Shown: positions 1-11,508 of the stretch, in pieces
Layout: each line of letters opens with the position of its first letter
Position numbering within the stretch: position 1 is the first letter of the stretch
From: Liolophura sinensis
Taxonomy: Eukaryota > Mollusca > Polyplacophora > Chitonida > Chitonidae
NCBI RefSeq assembly: GCF_032854445.1
Contig: NC_088302.1
Span: forward strand, 37,762,191-37,826,190
DNA: 64,000 nucleotides
Direction of reading: 5' to 3'
Notes under the pieces: generated by a model
The model's input: only the letters and a program-made list of their open reading frames with translations
The model's database searches: none
What the model was told of the DNA's origin: nothing
Program-made: the position numbers and the translations under genes

Positions 1-3000
1 AACAATACGCAATCATAGCTATCCCAAGAACTGCTACATGCGCAGACACGACTCTCTCTTCTTTCAGCGTGTAATATATTCACGTTCACAAATGTGAGCA
101 GTTTTTTGTTATAACAAGGGCTTTCAGGAACTGCCCACAGATTTATCTTTTTCATCTGTGCGGAAGTCATGAACTGTTTGATCAGCTTTAGAAACATTGT
201 GTGTAGAAAGGATGCTGTTGTAGGTTAGGTTGATGGTGAATATTGTGGAAGTATATGGACATACATGCTGATAATAACAGACAACATTGTTTTTATCGTC
301 GGATGTGTTTTTTAGTTCAGTCAGACTTATACATATATGTTGTGTAAATAGTAGGTGCTTTGTAGTCATAATGATGACTTATAGCAAGACTTATTCTCTA
401 TTTCATACTGCACGGGCTAAATGCGCCGAGTGACCAATTTTAGTTCTGGCAGGTTATGCTGTAGTCTGTCGGTTGGGCTATAAAAAACGATAACACACAA
501 TTATTCAAAACATTTTTGTTGTGGTGAGGAGATCTTCATACTGACCGTTCGGCTGTAAGAAATCCTCTATAAACAAGTAAAGAATTAAATTAAATTAAAA
601 GTAAGACTTTCATATTTTACACACATTATTAATATTAGATATTAGACAACTATGAAAATCTCAGCATCATAGCTGAAATAATATTAGTAGCAGTAAACTT
701 GAAAGCACGTGCCTGAAATGTACAATATAATAAAAGACTTACTGCACAGAGAATATACAAAACCAAACAACGACGATAGCGTGATAGTTTGGCAAATGGC
801 CACACGTAACCGGTGAAATGTGGATTCCAATCCTTCCAACGTTCATGACGCCTTGGTGGCACAATACGTTGGTAGCGTTTTACTTTTATGTAAATCCGCA
901 GGTGAAGATGAGAAAGGTTGTCGTTAGTAACCAGCCAAATAACAGTGGTTTCTGATTACAGATATACCTTCTACAAATATTGTTTCTCGGTGTGATAAAT
1001 ACATACTAGTAAACCTTATGTACACGTTTTGGTACGCGCCAATATGAACTCCTGTATACTCTACCACTTTTACCTCATATTTCAAAATCCACACATACTA
1101 ATTCTAGTTAACGTACTAGTGAAAGTCATTTCGACAATATGTTCTGGCAAGGCGCCAAGGAGAACAGCTGTTTTCCCTAACTCTTTTACCTGTGACATCG
1201 GCGACAGACGTTAGGCGCTGATATGAATCCTGTCTATTATTCTGATGACATCCACAGACATTTTGCGTCATCAGACATCAGGCAGCGAAAACCTTCCTCG
1301 GCCTGACCATCACCTCAAGACCTGACCCTAATTTACCAAGGTTTCCTGAGACGGAAGTGGATAGGACATCCTTAGTCACAAGCATCAGTTATCTCGTCCA
1401 CGCTCATATACGACGGGAAATAAAGCCAGTCTGCTTATCGATTGGAAGAAAAGCCTTTTTGAAAATGTGAAAAGCAATAAAATTTGTCTGTTCTTTGATG
1501 TGTTTGACATCTTACTTTAAGGATTTCGTCGAATATTTCTTTGTATACTTCATTGATGTATACATTGATATGATCTGGTTCAGGGAAGGTTATGGGTGAG
1601 GGTTTTTTCGGCCTGAGTCACTCATGTGAAAGGCCTGTTGTTTTCTTACATGATTGCAAGACAACTGTTTAAAAGAGAATGCCCGGAAGAATTTCTGGAC
1701 AAAATCTTTGCTTCCTCTGGTTAAATTATGCATTACTTTCAGAGCTTAGGCCAGACTGGACTGGAAATTCTACTTTTCTCCATGTGTCACTTTACAGTAA
1801 ACAACCATGTATTTGTCCTTACAAATAACTTGGTTTCATTGATAGGAACAAAAAAAATACCAAAACTTCCTCACGGGCTCAGACAAATCGATGGCGTTTT
1901 GCAAAGATGTTGGGTTTTATTCAATTTACCACTATCCTAATGAAGGCAAACAAGATTCCCTACTTAACCTAAATACATGAGCATCACCTTTTTTCCAAAG
2001 TAAATTGCCACGGAACTTTTTACATTTTTTGCGCTGTTATTTTCTCATCAGTTTGTCTGGATATACTGAGTCTAAATGAGTCTATACCTAGTACCCTCTG
2101 ATCCATTGCCCATTGTTTTATCCACTACACCAAGACTAGCCCCATTGTTCTCTCCACGACGAAGACTAATAAATTTGTCTTGTCATTTTGAATTTCATTG
2201 TCTGAATGCGGCCTTTTCTCTTCCAATCACAGTGACACTTGCTATACATTTAACGCACCGCTGTTCTGTTAAACACGTCAATACAATGAAGGCTGTTCTC
2301 TTCGGATGAAACCTCAAGCTTCTGTGAGCGACACAAAACAGCGTAAACTTAAAGACATACAGTAACTATACACCAAATACTTACTTATTTTTCAGTAATA
2401 ATGACAAATCCTAAACTTCATTTATCATCTCAAAACAATTTTGTTTCATATCAATAAGTACATAGATTAGAAGTTGTCTTACTTACAATACGATATTTTT
2501 CTTCAGAAGAAAATGCACAGATCTGTTGTATAGATGTGCTTTTTTTAAGGTAGAGTGATGTTATCTGTATATTTTATATTACCTTGCCCCATTTTTCTCT
2601 TAGATCTCTTCTTTTTTAAGTATTCCCTAAAGCCTATTCAAGTGACACAAATACAACAATGTGAGGAAATTTTAGGCTACAGAAAATTACAGTATCACGC
2701 TCTGTCCTCATAACATTTAGGCCTACTTCATTACTTATATGTATTACACCGACCGCAAGGTTCACAGGAATTATTTCAATACATGTCCAACGAATGATAT
2801 TAGGTTATTGTGAAGTGTTTTTGTACATTATGGAGTGGAATTGTACGAGTTTATTTGTTGTGTGGAAAATCCGTATTGGACGAGACGCCGACTAACTTTA
2901 AACTTTCCGGGGTCCAATATCACTCGAAGTACAGGACAGTCACGAGGTACAATCCGGCCCACATTTATAGGTATATAATAATGTTCTATACGTTGGCAAA

Positions 3001-4955
3001 TTAACCGTACCCGGTTCAATGCCTAAAACCTAACTCCTTCGATAGCCATGCAGACATATTGTAGTTCTATAATATTTGCATTTGAATGCTACTATAGATT
3101 AGTGGCGGGATTTGTTCTCTACTGTTTAGGGTTTGAACACAGTAGGAAATGTGTTTCCCTCACAACACGACAAACAAATCAATTACTTATTGTATCTAGT
3201 ATGTATAACTGCGTCTGGAATGGACTGTTGAATTTTTCCCAATGACATCTGACCAAAGACACAGATCTTCACTATTCCAGAGTGATTTCAAGATTCACCA
3301 GTAACTGGTTCACTAACAGTTACATTCCAATACTAATTACTAATATATGAATAGATGCATAAAAGCGCAACATCACACATACTGTTCCCAGTATTCATGG
3401 GTGTTCGATATTGGCTAAACAAGCATCTGAACAGAATACAAAATCTATTTCTGTTTCTATTTCTATTAATGTTTTTTGTCTTTCTTTCCCAGTAAAGTTG
3501 GTGTGGTGGATGCTTTCTCTTGGCAAAATACACGCATTATAATTACTTTGTCGAATTTGGAAATATATATGTATGTATCTTAACATCAACCAGCAAAAAC
3601 CAGTAATCCTGACTGCAATAATTTCAAAACTCTTGACCCATTACGATGCTACATCAGTGAAGGAGTTACATTTTGCATCTCTGTCTATCTCTCTCGCTGT
3701 CTGCAATTTCAGTTACGCCAAAAAAGTTAGATTAAAGATATAAAATACTCACAAGCATCATTTTATTTATTAGTTTTTTTTATTCAATTTGGTGTTTAAC
3801 GCCTTGTAACCAGCAAACAAGGCATACCGGGTACTAGTATGCCCTGGGTTTCCTTTGCTGTACTTGTTTTCATGACCTTGGAATCCAGGTCCCTGATTTT
3901 TCTCCATCGACATTCCTACATCTATCATTTATAAGAACTCTGTCAAAGAAATGAATTAGAAACTGTAGTGATTGCTCACTTGATAACATTTCGCTTTAAC
4001 TTCGATTAAAAACAAAATAGCGCGCCTTTCTCGCTTCACTAATCTACAACGGTCCGTGCTGTATGTGGTGATGGTCAGCATAACGGAACAAACCACGTGC
4101 TGGTACACATAGTGTCAGAACACGTTGGGTGGTTTCCATATCTGGTGTGAGTACTATAAGTATGTTGGCACTGTGATCTGTCTGCTGGTCAATTTCATGG
4201 TGAACTGATCGAAATAATTCCAAAAAGTTCTACTTTAGAGAAACAGATCTATTTTTCCCCTTCTGGACGTATAATTTAGAGCGCCTATCACCAAATGTGA
4301 CAGCTTTAATAAAGCCTCGGGCATGATTTTGTTTTAAATTACACTACGCTCGGTTCCCCGCCCACATCGTCTGCGCGTGGTACTTTCAGGTCAAATACAA
4401 ATATACATGTAGATATGTTAGTCGCGCTTTGATCGCACCTGTTCATAAATCACCAAGATGATGTAAAAAACACGAATAAACATAAATGTTGATACATCCC
4501 CTGACCCACATGAGGGATGATGCTACCATTATAATGAAAAACTTGTAAGGGATGCATTGGGTTCGGAATCAGGGGGAAAGGGGGAAACCCCCTCACGTTT
4601 CAAGTAGATGTGGCCCAAATATACTTGCCCCCTCTCCCACACCTTTTACCTGCCAAAAAGAATTTTATCTTACTGGAAATGCAATATATATATTGTAGCG
4701 CCACTTCCTAACGTTAGAACTCCTCAACATTTACTCTATCAACATGAGTAACAAATACTAGATAAAAATCTTTACTTCTTCATGAAACAGACAAAAAGTA
4801 CCTGTATCTCCACGGATGATTTTTATTTCTTTATAACTTTATTTATTTATAACTTTGGCTATACAGTATGGATCTAGATTCTCTTTGGTTTTCACAAATA
4901 ATATTCTGTGATATTTTCCCCTACCACCTTTTTAAATTCTTTCCTATACGCCACA
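1..4955. other. Gene-poor stretch at left edge
   Basis: About 5 kb of AT-rich DNA. I see no recognisable protein family. Open frames are short and lack convincing splice context, apart from one candidate exon at 743-951 (- strand). A degenerate fragment at about 3766-3815 resembles the reverse complement of a SINE tail (T-rich, then a GGTGTTTAACGCC-like stretch). Confidence 0.5.
743..951 (-). CDS. Candidate internal exon of unknown gene
   Basis: On the minus strand an open frame lies between a plausible acceptor (TCTGTAATCAG, ending at 952) and a strong donor (CA/GTAAGT at 743/742). It is 209 nt and encodes about 69 residues. The second half is basic and aromatic (RRHERWKDWNPHFTGYVWPF) and is followed by a hydrophobic run (CLVLYILCA) at the donor, which could be the start of a membrane segment. 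I do not recognise the family. No neighbouring exon was found, so this may be a chance open frame. Confidence 0.22.
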
Positions 4956-4957
4956 CC

Positions 4958-5690
4958 ATCTAGCCACTGTATTACAGAACCGATAAGGGTTGGTATCTCC
5001 ATCTAGCTCTTGTAATATATATTTATTTGATTGGTGGTTTGTACCGTACTCAAGAATATTTCACTTATACGGCGGCGGCCAGCATTATCGTGGGAGAAAA
5101 CCGGGCAGAGCCCAGTAGAAACCGACGACCATACGCAGGTTTCGGGCAGACCTTCCCGCATACGGCTATTGTAATACAGAACCTATAAGTGTTGAAATCT
5201 CTGTCTGGCCACTGTAATAGAGAATCTATGAGGGTTGGTATCTCTATCTAGTTATATTAATGCAAAACCGATAAGGGATGGTATCTCTGTCTGTTCCCAT
5301 GAAACACAAAACCAATTAGGCCCACAAAAGATTGGAACTATTGTTGTACAAACCCTATGGCTACGGCTGTGTTAGTGAGGGGCCAATGTTTTACAGGACT
5401 GATAAGGGTTCATTCTGTATGACCAGTGTGGTGACCAATAGCGTACAAAACTGATGAGGGTTGGTACGTGTTTCTGTGTGACTAATATAGAACAAAACTG
5501 ATGAGGGTTGGTACGTGATTCTGTGTGACTAATGTAGTGCAAACCGATGAGGGTTGGCAGGTGTTCCTGTGTGAGTAATGTAGTACAAAACTGATGAGGG
5601 TTGGCACGTGTTCCTGTGTGAGTAATGTAGTACAAAACTGATGAGGGCTGGCACGTGATTCTGTGTGACTAATGTAGTGCATAACTAATG
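4958..5690. repeat. Degenerate minisatellite, ~45-48 bp units
   Basis: Diverged tandem units share the core ACCGATAAGGGTTGGTATCT or ACTGATGAGGGTTGGTACGT. On the left (4958-5330) they are poorly conserved and a SINE fragment interrupts them. From about 5397 they become more regular 47-48 bp units carrying a TAATGTAGTACAAA-like segment. This block runs directly into the 33-bp array on its right and shares its core, so the two look like one array at different stages of change. Confidence 0.8.
5018..5166 (-). mobile_element. Partial tRNA-derived SINE (family 1) inside the minisatellite
   Basis: The reverse complement of the family-1 SINE 3' half: T-rich tail, then GTACTCAAGAATATTTCACTT, then the conserved body. 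It sits within the degenerate minisatellite. TTGTAATA occurs on both sides and is a likely target-site duplication, so the insertion post-dates that part of the array. Confidence 0.75.
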
Positions 5691-7325
5691 AGAGGTGGTG
5701 TATTTGTATGACCAAAGCTAATGAGAGGTGGTGTCTCTGTGTGACCGAAACTAATGAGAGGTGGTGTAGCTGTGTGATCAAAGCTAATGAGAGGTGGTGT
5801 CTATGTGTGGCCAAAGTTAATGAGAGGTGATGTGTCTGTGTGACAAAAGCTAATGAGATGTGATGTATCTGTGTGACCGAAACTAATGAGAGTTGGTGTC
5901 TCTGTGTGATCAAAGCTAATGAGAGGTGATGTATCTGTATGACCGAAACTAATGAGAGGTGGTGTATATGTGTGACCAAAACTAATGAGAGGTGGTGTAT
6001 CTGTGTGACCAAAACTAATGAGAGGTGGTGTATCTGTATGACCGAAACTAATGAGAGGTGGTGTATCTGTGTGGCCAAAGCTAATGAGAGTTGGTGTCTC
6101 TGTGTGATCAAAGCTAATGAGAGGTGATGTATCTGTGTGACCAAAGCTAATGAGAGGTGATGTATCTGTGTGACCGAAACTAATGAGAGGTGGTGTATCT
6201 GTGTGATCAAAGCTAATGAGAGGTGGTGTCTATGTGTGGCCAAAGTTAATGAGAGGTGATGTATCTGTGTGACAAAAGCTAATGAGAGGTGGTGTCTCTG
6301 TGTGACCAAAACTAATGAGAGGTGGTGTCTCTGTGTGATCAAAGCTAATGAAAGGTGGTGTCTCTGTGTGGCCAAAACTAATGAGGGGTGGTGTCTATGT
6401 GTGGCCACAACTAATGAGAGGTGATGTTTCTGTGTGACCATAGCTAATGAGAGGTGGTGTATCTGTATGACCAAAACTAATGAGAGGTGGTGTATCTGTG
6501 TGATCAAAGCTAATGAGTGGTGGCGTCTATGTGTGGCCAAAGCTAATGAGAGGTGGTGAATCTATGTGACCAAAGTTAATGAGAGGTGATGTATCTGTGT
6601 GACCAAAACTAATGAGTGGTGTATCTGTGTGATCAAAACTAATGAGAGGTAGTGTCTCTGGATGACCATAGCCAATGAGAGGTGGTGTATCTGTGTGAAT
6701 ATTGCCAATGAGAGGTGGTGCATCTGTGTGACCATGGCCAGTGAGAGGTGGTGTATCTGTGTGACCAACACATAGTTTGAGGTAATGTATCTGTGTGACC
6801 AAAACTAATGAGAGGTGGTGTGTCTGTGTGACCAAAACTAATGAGAGGTGGTGTCTCTGGATGACAATAGCCAATGAGAGGTGGTGTATCTGTGTGACCA
6901 TAGCTAATGAGAGGTGGTGTATCTGTGTGACCATAGCCAGTGAGAGGTGGTGTATCTGTGTGACCATAGCCAATGAGAGGTGGTGTGTCTGTGTGACCAA
7001 CACACAGTTTGAGGTAATGTATCTGTGTGACCAAACCTAATGAGAGGTGGTGTCTCTGGATGACCAAAACTAATGAGAGGTGGTGTATCTGTGAGACCAA
7101 AGCTAATGAGAGGTGGTGTATCTGTGTGACCAACACATAGTTTGAGGTAATGTATCTGTGTGACCAAAGTTAATGTGAGGTGATGCGTCTGTGTGACCAG
7201 TCAATGGGAGCTGTTGTATCTGTGTGGCCAAAACTAATGAGAGGTGGTGTATCTGTGTGGCCAAAACTAATGAGAGGTGGTGTATCTGTATGACCAAAGC
7301 TAATGAGAGGTGGTGTCTCACTGTG
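5690..7325. repeat. 33-bp minisatellite, about 1.6 kb
   Basis: Near-continuous tandem repeats of a 33-bp unit with core CTAATGAGAGGTGGTGTATC, then TGTGTGACCAAA; by length about 49 copies. Because 33 is a multiple of three, long open frames appear on both strands (an 11-residue repeat such as LALVTQIHHLS on the minus strand). A distinct variant with CACATAGTTTGAGG recurs near 6769, 6999 and 7131, about seven and four units apart, showing higher-order duplication. I read this as non-coding. Confidence 0.95.
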
Positions 7326-7933
7326 AGCAAACGCAGATGTATCCATTTAGACTGTGTTATCATACACTTAGGCTACACTGTTGGTTTTGGAGAACATATA
7401 TTAATAAGATATATAGGGCCTTGTATTTAAAAGTAGTTTTAATGAACAGTGATTAAAATCAATTTGACAGGAATCTGTTTATATTTGACTGCTATTGAAT
7501 GAATATATTGTCGACAAATAAAGGGGAGCTAACACCAAAAACTGTTCATAATTATTGCTGTGAACAGGTGGCCTCCCTTGATCCTAGTGCGGCTGTATTA
7601 ACTATTAATACTGCATTACTGCAGAAATGAATCGTAAAAGGAAAAGAATCACAAGTCAATGTTCAATTGGTTTCTGCAGAAAATATTTTAGTTCTCCTAA
7701 AATATATATAAAATATATGTGAGACACAGACGTCTCATCTTAGTTTTCCCATGCAACCATTACACGTAGGCATATGCATAGAGAATGTATGCAATTCCTA
7801 CATTCATGAGAAGATGTGGGCCTATATGCCTGAATTCACGAAAGATTACAAAATGCTACCAGTGTTTCTGTCAGGCATATAGACCTATGCTAAAAGCATA
7901 TATAGTCATATATAGCATATTTAAGTGGTTATT

Positions 7934-8115
7934 CAAGTCCAGCTAATGCTGGCTTCCTCTCCGGCCGTATGTGGGAAGGTCTGCCAGCAACCTGCGGATG
8001 GCCGTGGGTTTCCTCCGGGCTCTGCCCGGTTTCCACCCACCATAATGCTGGCCGCCGTCGTATAAGTGAAATATTCTTGAGTACGGCGTAAAACACCAAT
8101 CAAATAAATAAATAA
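7934..8115 (+). mobile_element. 5'-truncated family-1 SINE with target-site duplication
   Basis: The element starts within the B-box region (TTCAAGTCC), lacks the tRNA-like A box, and continues to the AATAAATAAATA tail. It is flanked by perfect 15-bp direct repeats ATTTAAGTGGTTATT at 7919-7933 and 8116-8130. This is the signature of LINE-driven retrotransposition with incomplete reverse transcription. Confidence 0.9.
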
Positions 8116-8731
8116 ATTTAAGTGGTTATTGCATTGTTTTAAATAACTTACAGGATGTGAAAAACCACGTTCAGTTTAATCATGTCTTATCTTAAAGATC
8201 TACACACAAGCTGTCAAGTGTGCTGTCAGCTTGTTTACTGCTTTATTATATTTTCCGCCAGTTTAATATGCATATGATCCCGAATGCCCTGCTTGGGACT
8301 TTTTGAAAAATCCGAAACGGTCGCACGGTATAAACCATATGTACACGTGCATGCACATGGTGTGTGAAATGTAATTCATGCTTGCAGCCATACACATGCT
8401 GGCTAGCATAATCAATGAAATTATGACGTTATGCAGATTTAGGTACATACGTACTCTCAAAGATCCGTATATGTATGGCGCAGACAGCTACCACGAACTG
8501 AACGCTTTGTCAGATCACCTGCATGAGCGCATTATATATTATAGACCGTCTTTACGCAACATCTGAATTCTCCAGTATTAGCAAAGGTGTCTCGGATCGT
8601 ACTGAATGTCTGGATAATGTGCAACAGGCATGGAGTTCAGGATGATGAAGAAAAACAAAACGACGAAAATCATTGAAGCGATAACTTTTTATCATAACCC
8701 CATATATGTATGCATACTTGAGATTTCTTGT

Positions 8732-9014
8732 CGTACTTAATACTGTTTCAGTCATATGACGACGAGGAGTCATTAGGTGTATGTACATATATTGTGGCAG
8801 GGCGGGTCCATGTCGCCAAAGTGTTGTTCCCACTGAAGTATCATGCCGAAGGATCCAGATATGACATCCAACCCAGTCACGATAAACTGACACGGGACTA
8901 TAGCCTCTCAACGCAGAGAGTCAAGCGAGGCAGCAGCAAGCGCCATTTTTGGAGTCTTTGGCCTCCCGACTTCGAGGCGGACGCTCTAACCATTATACGC
9001 TACCGGAGTGGCCC
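8732..9014 (-). mobile_element. Second SINE family, tRNA-like head
   Basis: Read on the minus strand, the head (CGGTAGCGTATAATGGTTAG, then AGCGTCCGCCTCG) resembles a tRNA A box. The body follows and ends at a conserved 3' segment whose plus-strand form is CAGTCATATGACGACGA. Related copies lie near 16905-17170, 24580-24725, 41290-41625 and 54890-55115. Confidence 0.7.
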
Positions 9015-9722
9015 ATTTGTTTATGTATTCTGTGTGTATTTGTATATACATGTACATACAGACAGGTCTGTCAAATAGTCACTTACAGTATTTATGATAA
9101 ATTACCTGTCAAGGAACACTACCCATGCAGCGATATATAGTGTTAGTGAATAGGGACCTACAAGCCATACCTATATAGTCACCCCCTTTTGCTGAGTGCC
9201 AAGGGAGAACCGTGGACTAAAGCGCTGAGAACCCAGCTATCTCCTCGCAGATTTTGTAAACAATTCTTACTGGTAAATACCATGCAATTAAGGACTTTGC
9301 AAAATGCTGATAACATTGTAGTAAATGTCACATAAAGATATATGAAAACAGTCAACCTTTCATTTTACAAAATGTCGAGAAAAAAAACAGTCAGTTTCAG
9401 GGAGACTAGGCCTATATACACATATGAATAAATTCATACGGTACCATCTTTTGCAAGCGTGAGTGCATATACATTGTATTTGGCGAGCCCTTGCACATAC
9501 ATACCGGCAGTATATTCAAATGAAGCGGATTTTGCTCTCGGAGGACCCATATGCACCGTCTTCTGTTTAATCTTATGATGTATATAGTCCTTATTATATA
9601 TAATAATTTTCATCGATGAAGTCAATACATAAATAATGGTCTTTATTTTAGAAATATGACAACGAATGTTGTACAGCCAATAAGACAAATTTTGCATGCG
9701 TTTTGCACGCAATAGTGATATA

Positions 9723-9811
9723 AATTTATTTATTTATTTATTTATTTACTTATTTGATTTGTGTTTTACGCCGAACTCAGAAATATTTTCACTTATACGA
9801 CGGCGGCCAGT
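9723..9811 (-). mobile_element. SINE family-1 tail fragment
   Basis: A (TTTA)n tract followed by GTGTTTTACGCCGAACTCAG and ATATTTTCACTTATACGACGG. This is the reverse complement of the family-1 SINE 3' end; the rest of the element is missing. Confidence 0.75.
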
Positions 9812-11303
9812 GATTCAAATTATTATATAGTAATAAGCTTGTCCCATAAAATAAAAGCGTTTGATTGCATCATTTCAATGTACATTGTGTTGCTTTATAT
9901 ATGTAATCCTTTCCATATTTAAAAGGATACAGAATCAACACTGATTTGATGACAGCGGGCAAAGGGTTTCCTGGGTTAAAGCCTTCAGCCTTGGTCACGC
10001 TTGAATAAATGTCCCATGCCTTCGGCTTGGGCTAAGCATAGCCTGGACATACCTAGACCCGTACCTATACCCTTGTTCCCTCCCCTATTCTGACAATACT
10101 TATCTGTCATATTAACCATTCAAAAATAGATTCTATATCCCTTTACTGGCCTTAGTTTTTAAAACTACTTCGTACTAGTGGTACACAGTTGTGGCAAAAA
10201 TGCATATCAACATGATCTTGCGTACCAGAAGTACACAAATTGTGTAGTTCATATAACATATCCACAGGGATTTGTGTATAGGGCCTATATTTGTGTACCT
10301 CTGATACACATGTCATTGTGGATGGGCAAATGTGTGGGCAATCGAGAATAAGGTGGTGGTTAATATAAAAGTCTTTTCATCGCATCGTTTTACTGTACAT
10401 TGTATTTAGCTATATGGGTAATTGTTTGGGTATTAAAAGTAATGGCTAAATACAACGGTACGCTAAAGATTGTCAATGCGTTGGACTGATGTGAGTTATT
10501 GAGATAGCTGCGACGGGTCCAAATTGAATTACATTGCCTAATTTACTTAGATTTTGGAAAATTCATGTTCAACTTAACAGATTCATTTTTTGAGTGTATA
10601 CCGTGAATATTGAATGAGTATGCAGGACCATAGTCAACATGAATTTAAAGCCAGCTGTTTTTTAAATACAAACGCTGTTCCATTAATAGAACGTATATTG
10701 TGTTCCTATCCTGGCACGCCCAATTCAGTCCTATTCAGTCCTATTCAGTGAATGACCGATAACAGCTGCAGCTGGGGAAAATCTGTTGCAGCTTTAACAA
10801 CTGCCTATACACACAATCATTGCTCCAGAACAATCTACAGCCAAGACACACGAGGCCGACGCCGCAAGAACAAGACACTGCTCGAAGAATGTCAACAAAA
10901 CGCATTATAGCAGAAGAAATAATATGCGTATTAGACTATATCATCATAGCAGCTTTGCCAAGCCTTGCCACAGTGGGGAGAAAAAAACGAGAATTTCGTC
11001 TTTTTTCTGAAAATTTGACTTTATTATAGAGGTCGAAATTTTGAAATAAGAAATATTCCCAGTTCACTGTGACAGTGGTTTCGGTGTTCGTACAGAGACG
11101 TATAAAAACACGCCTTGTAGTCTGGAAAATGAGGGCCTATATAGTATAGTCTAGATACATGTAGTCCCAGTCCTTCATACATGTACTTTAGTGAAGTACA
11201 GGTGTACAGTACGCTTCATTACCATTAAAATTGAGTTATTGTTCGTAAAAGTCATGAAATATATGTTTTTATAATGAATCATAACAAAAAACAAGAGGGC
11301 GGC

Positions 11304-11310
11304 TATAAAT
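11304..11310 (+). promoter_or_regulatory. Possible TATA box for PGRMC1
   Basis: TATAAAT lies about 200 bp upstream of the assigned PGRMC1 start codon. It would place transcription start near 11335 and give a 5' UTR of about 170 nt. The assignment rests only on motif and position. Confidence 0.25.
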
Positions 11311-11508
11311 TAAGGTATCTGGATGGCAGGTGTTGCAATGTCTTACAGACAGACGGTTTGTAGGTTAACATCTGTCAGACATAGAAGTCGACCGCCTAAC
11401 CGGCTAAATGTGCCGCCCACGTCTGTGATTGGCTCAGTTGCCTGCTGGCCTTTGACCTGCACTGAGTCCTTCACCTTTACTTGCTACATCCCAAACGTGT
11501 GTGTCAAA

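Larger units (their letters stand above)
7326..11300. other. Intergenic stretch upstream of PGRMC1
   Basis: I see no gene. It contains a 5'-truncated SINE (7934-8115), a second-family SINE (about 8732-9014), a SINE tail fragment (9723-9811) and a short triplication of ATTCAGTCCT near 10723-10749. Otherwise it is AT-rich unique sequence. Confidence 0.55.

Noticed and set aside
5482-6540. 352-codon minus-strand open frame
   Set aside because: It is produced by the 33-bp minisatellite, whose unit is a multiple of three. All three minus frames and the plus strand show similar repeats, and there are no splice, promoter or conservation signs.
4958-7325. CRISPR-like array
   Set aside because: Units are directly adjacent with no unique spacers and the genome is eukaryotic.
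11323-11508. N-terminal extension of PGRMC1 from the ATG at 11323
   Set aside because: The frame is open, but the added 62 residues match nothing in the family. The ATG at 11509 gives the expected distance to EIFTSPLN and a better context.
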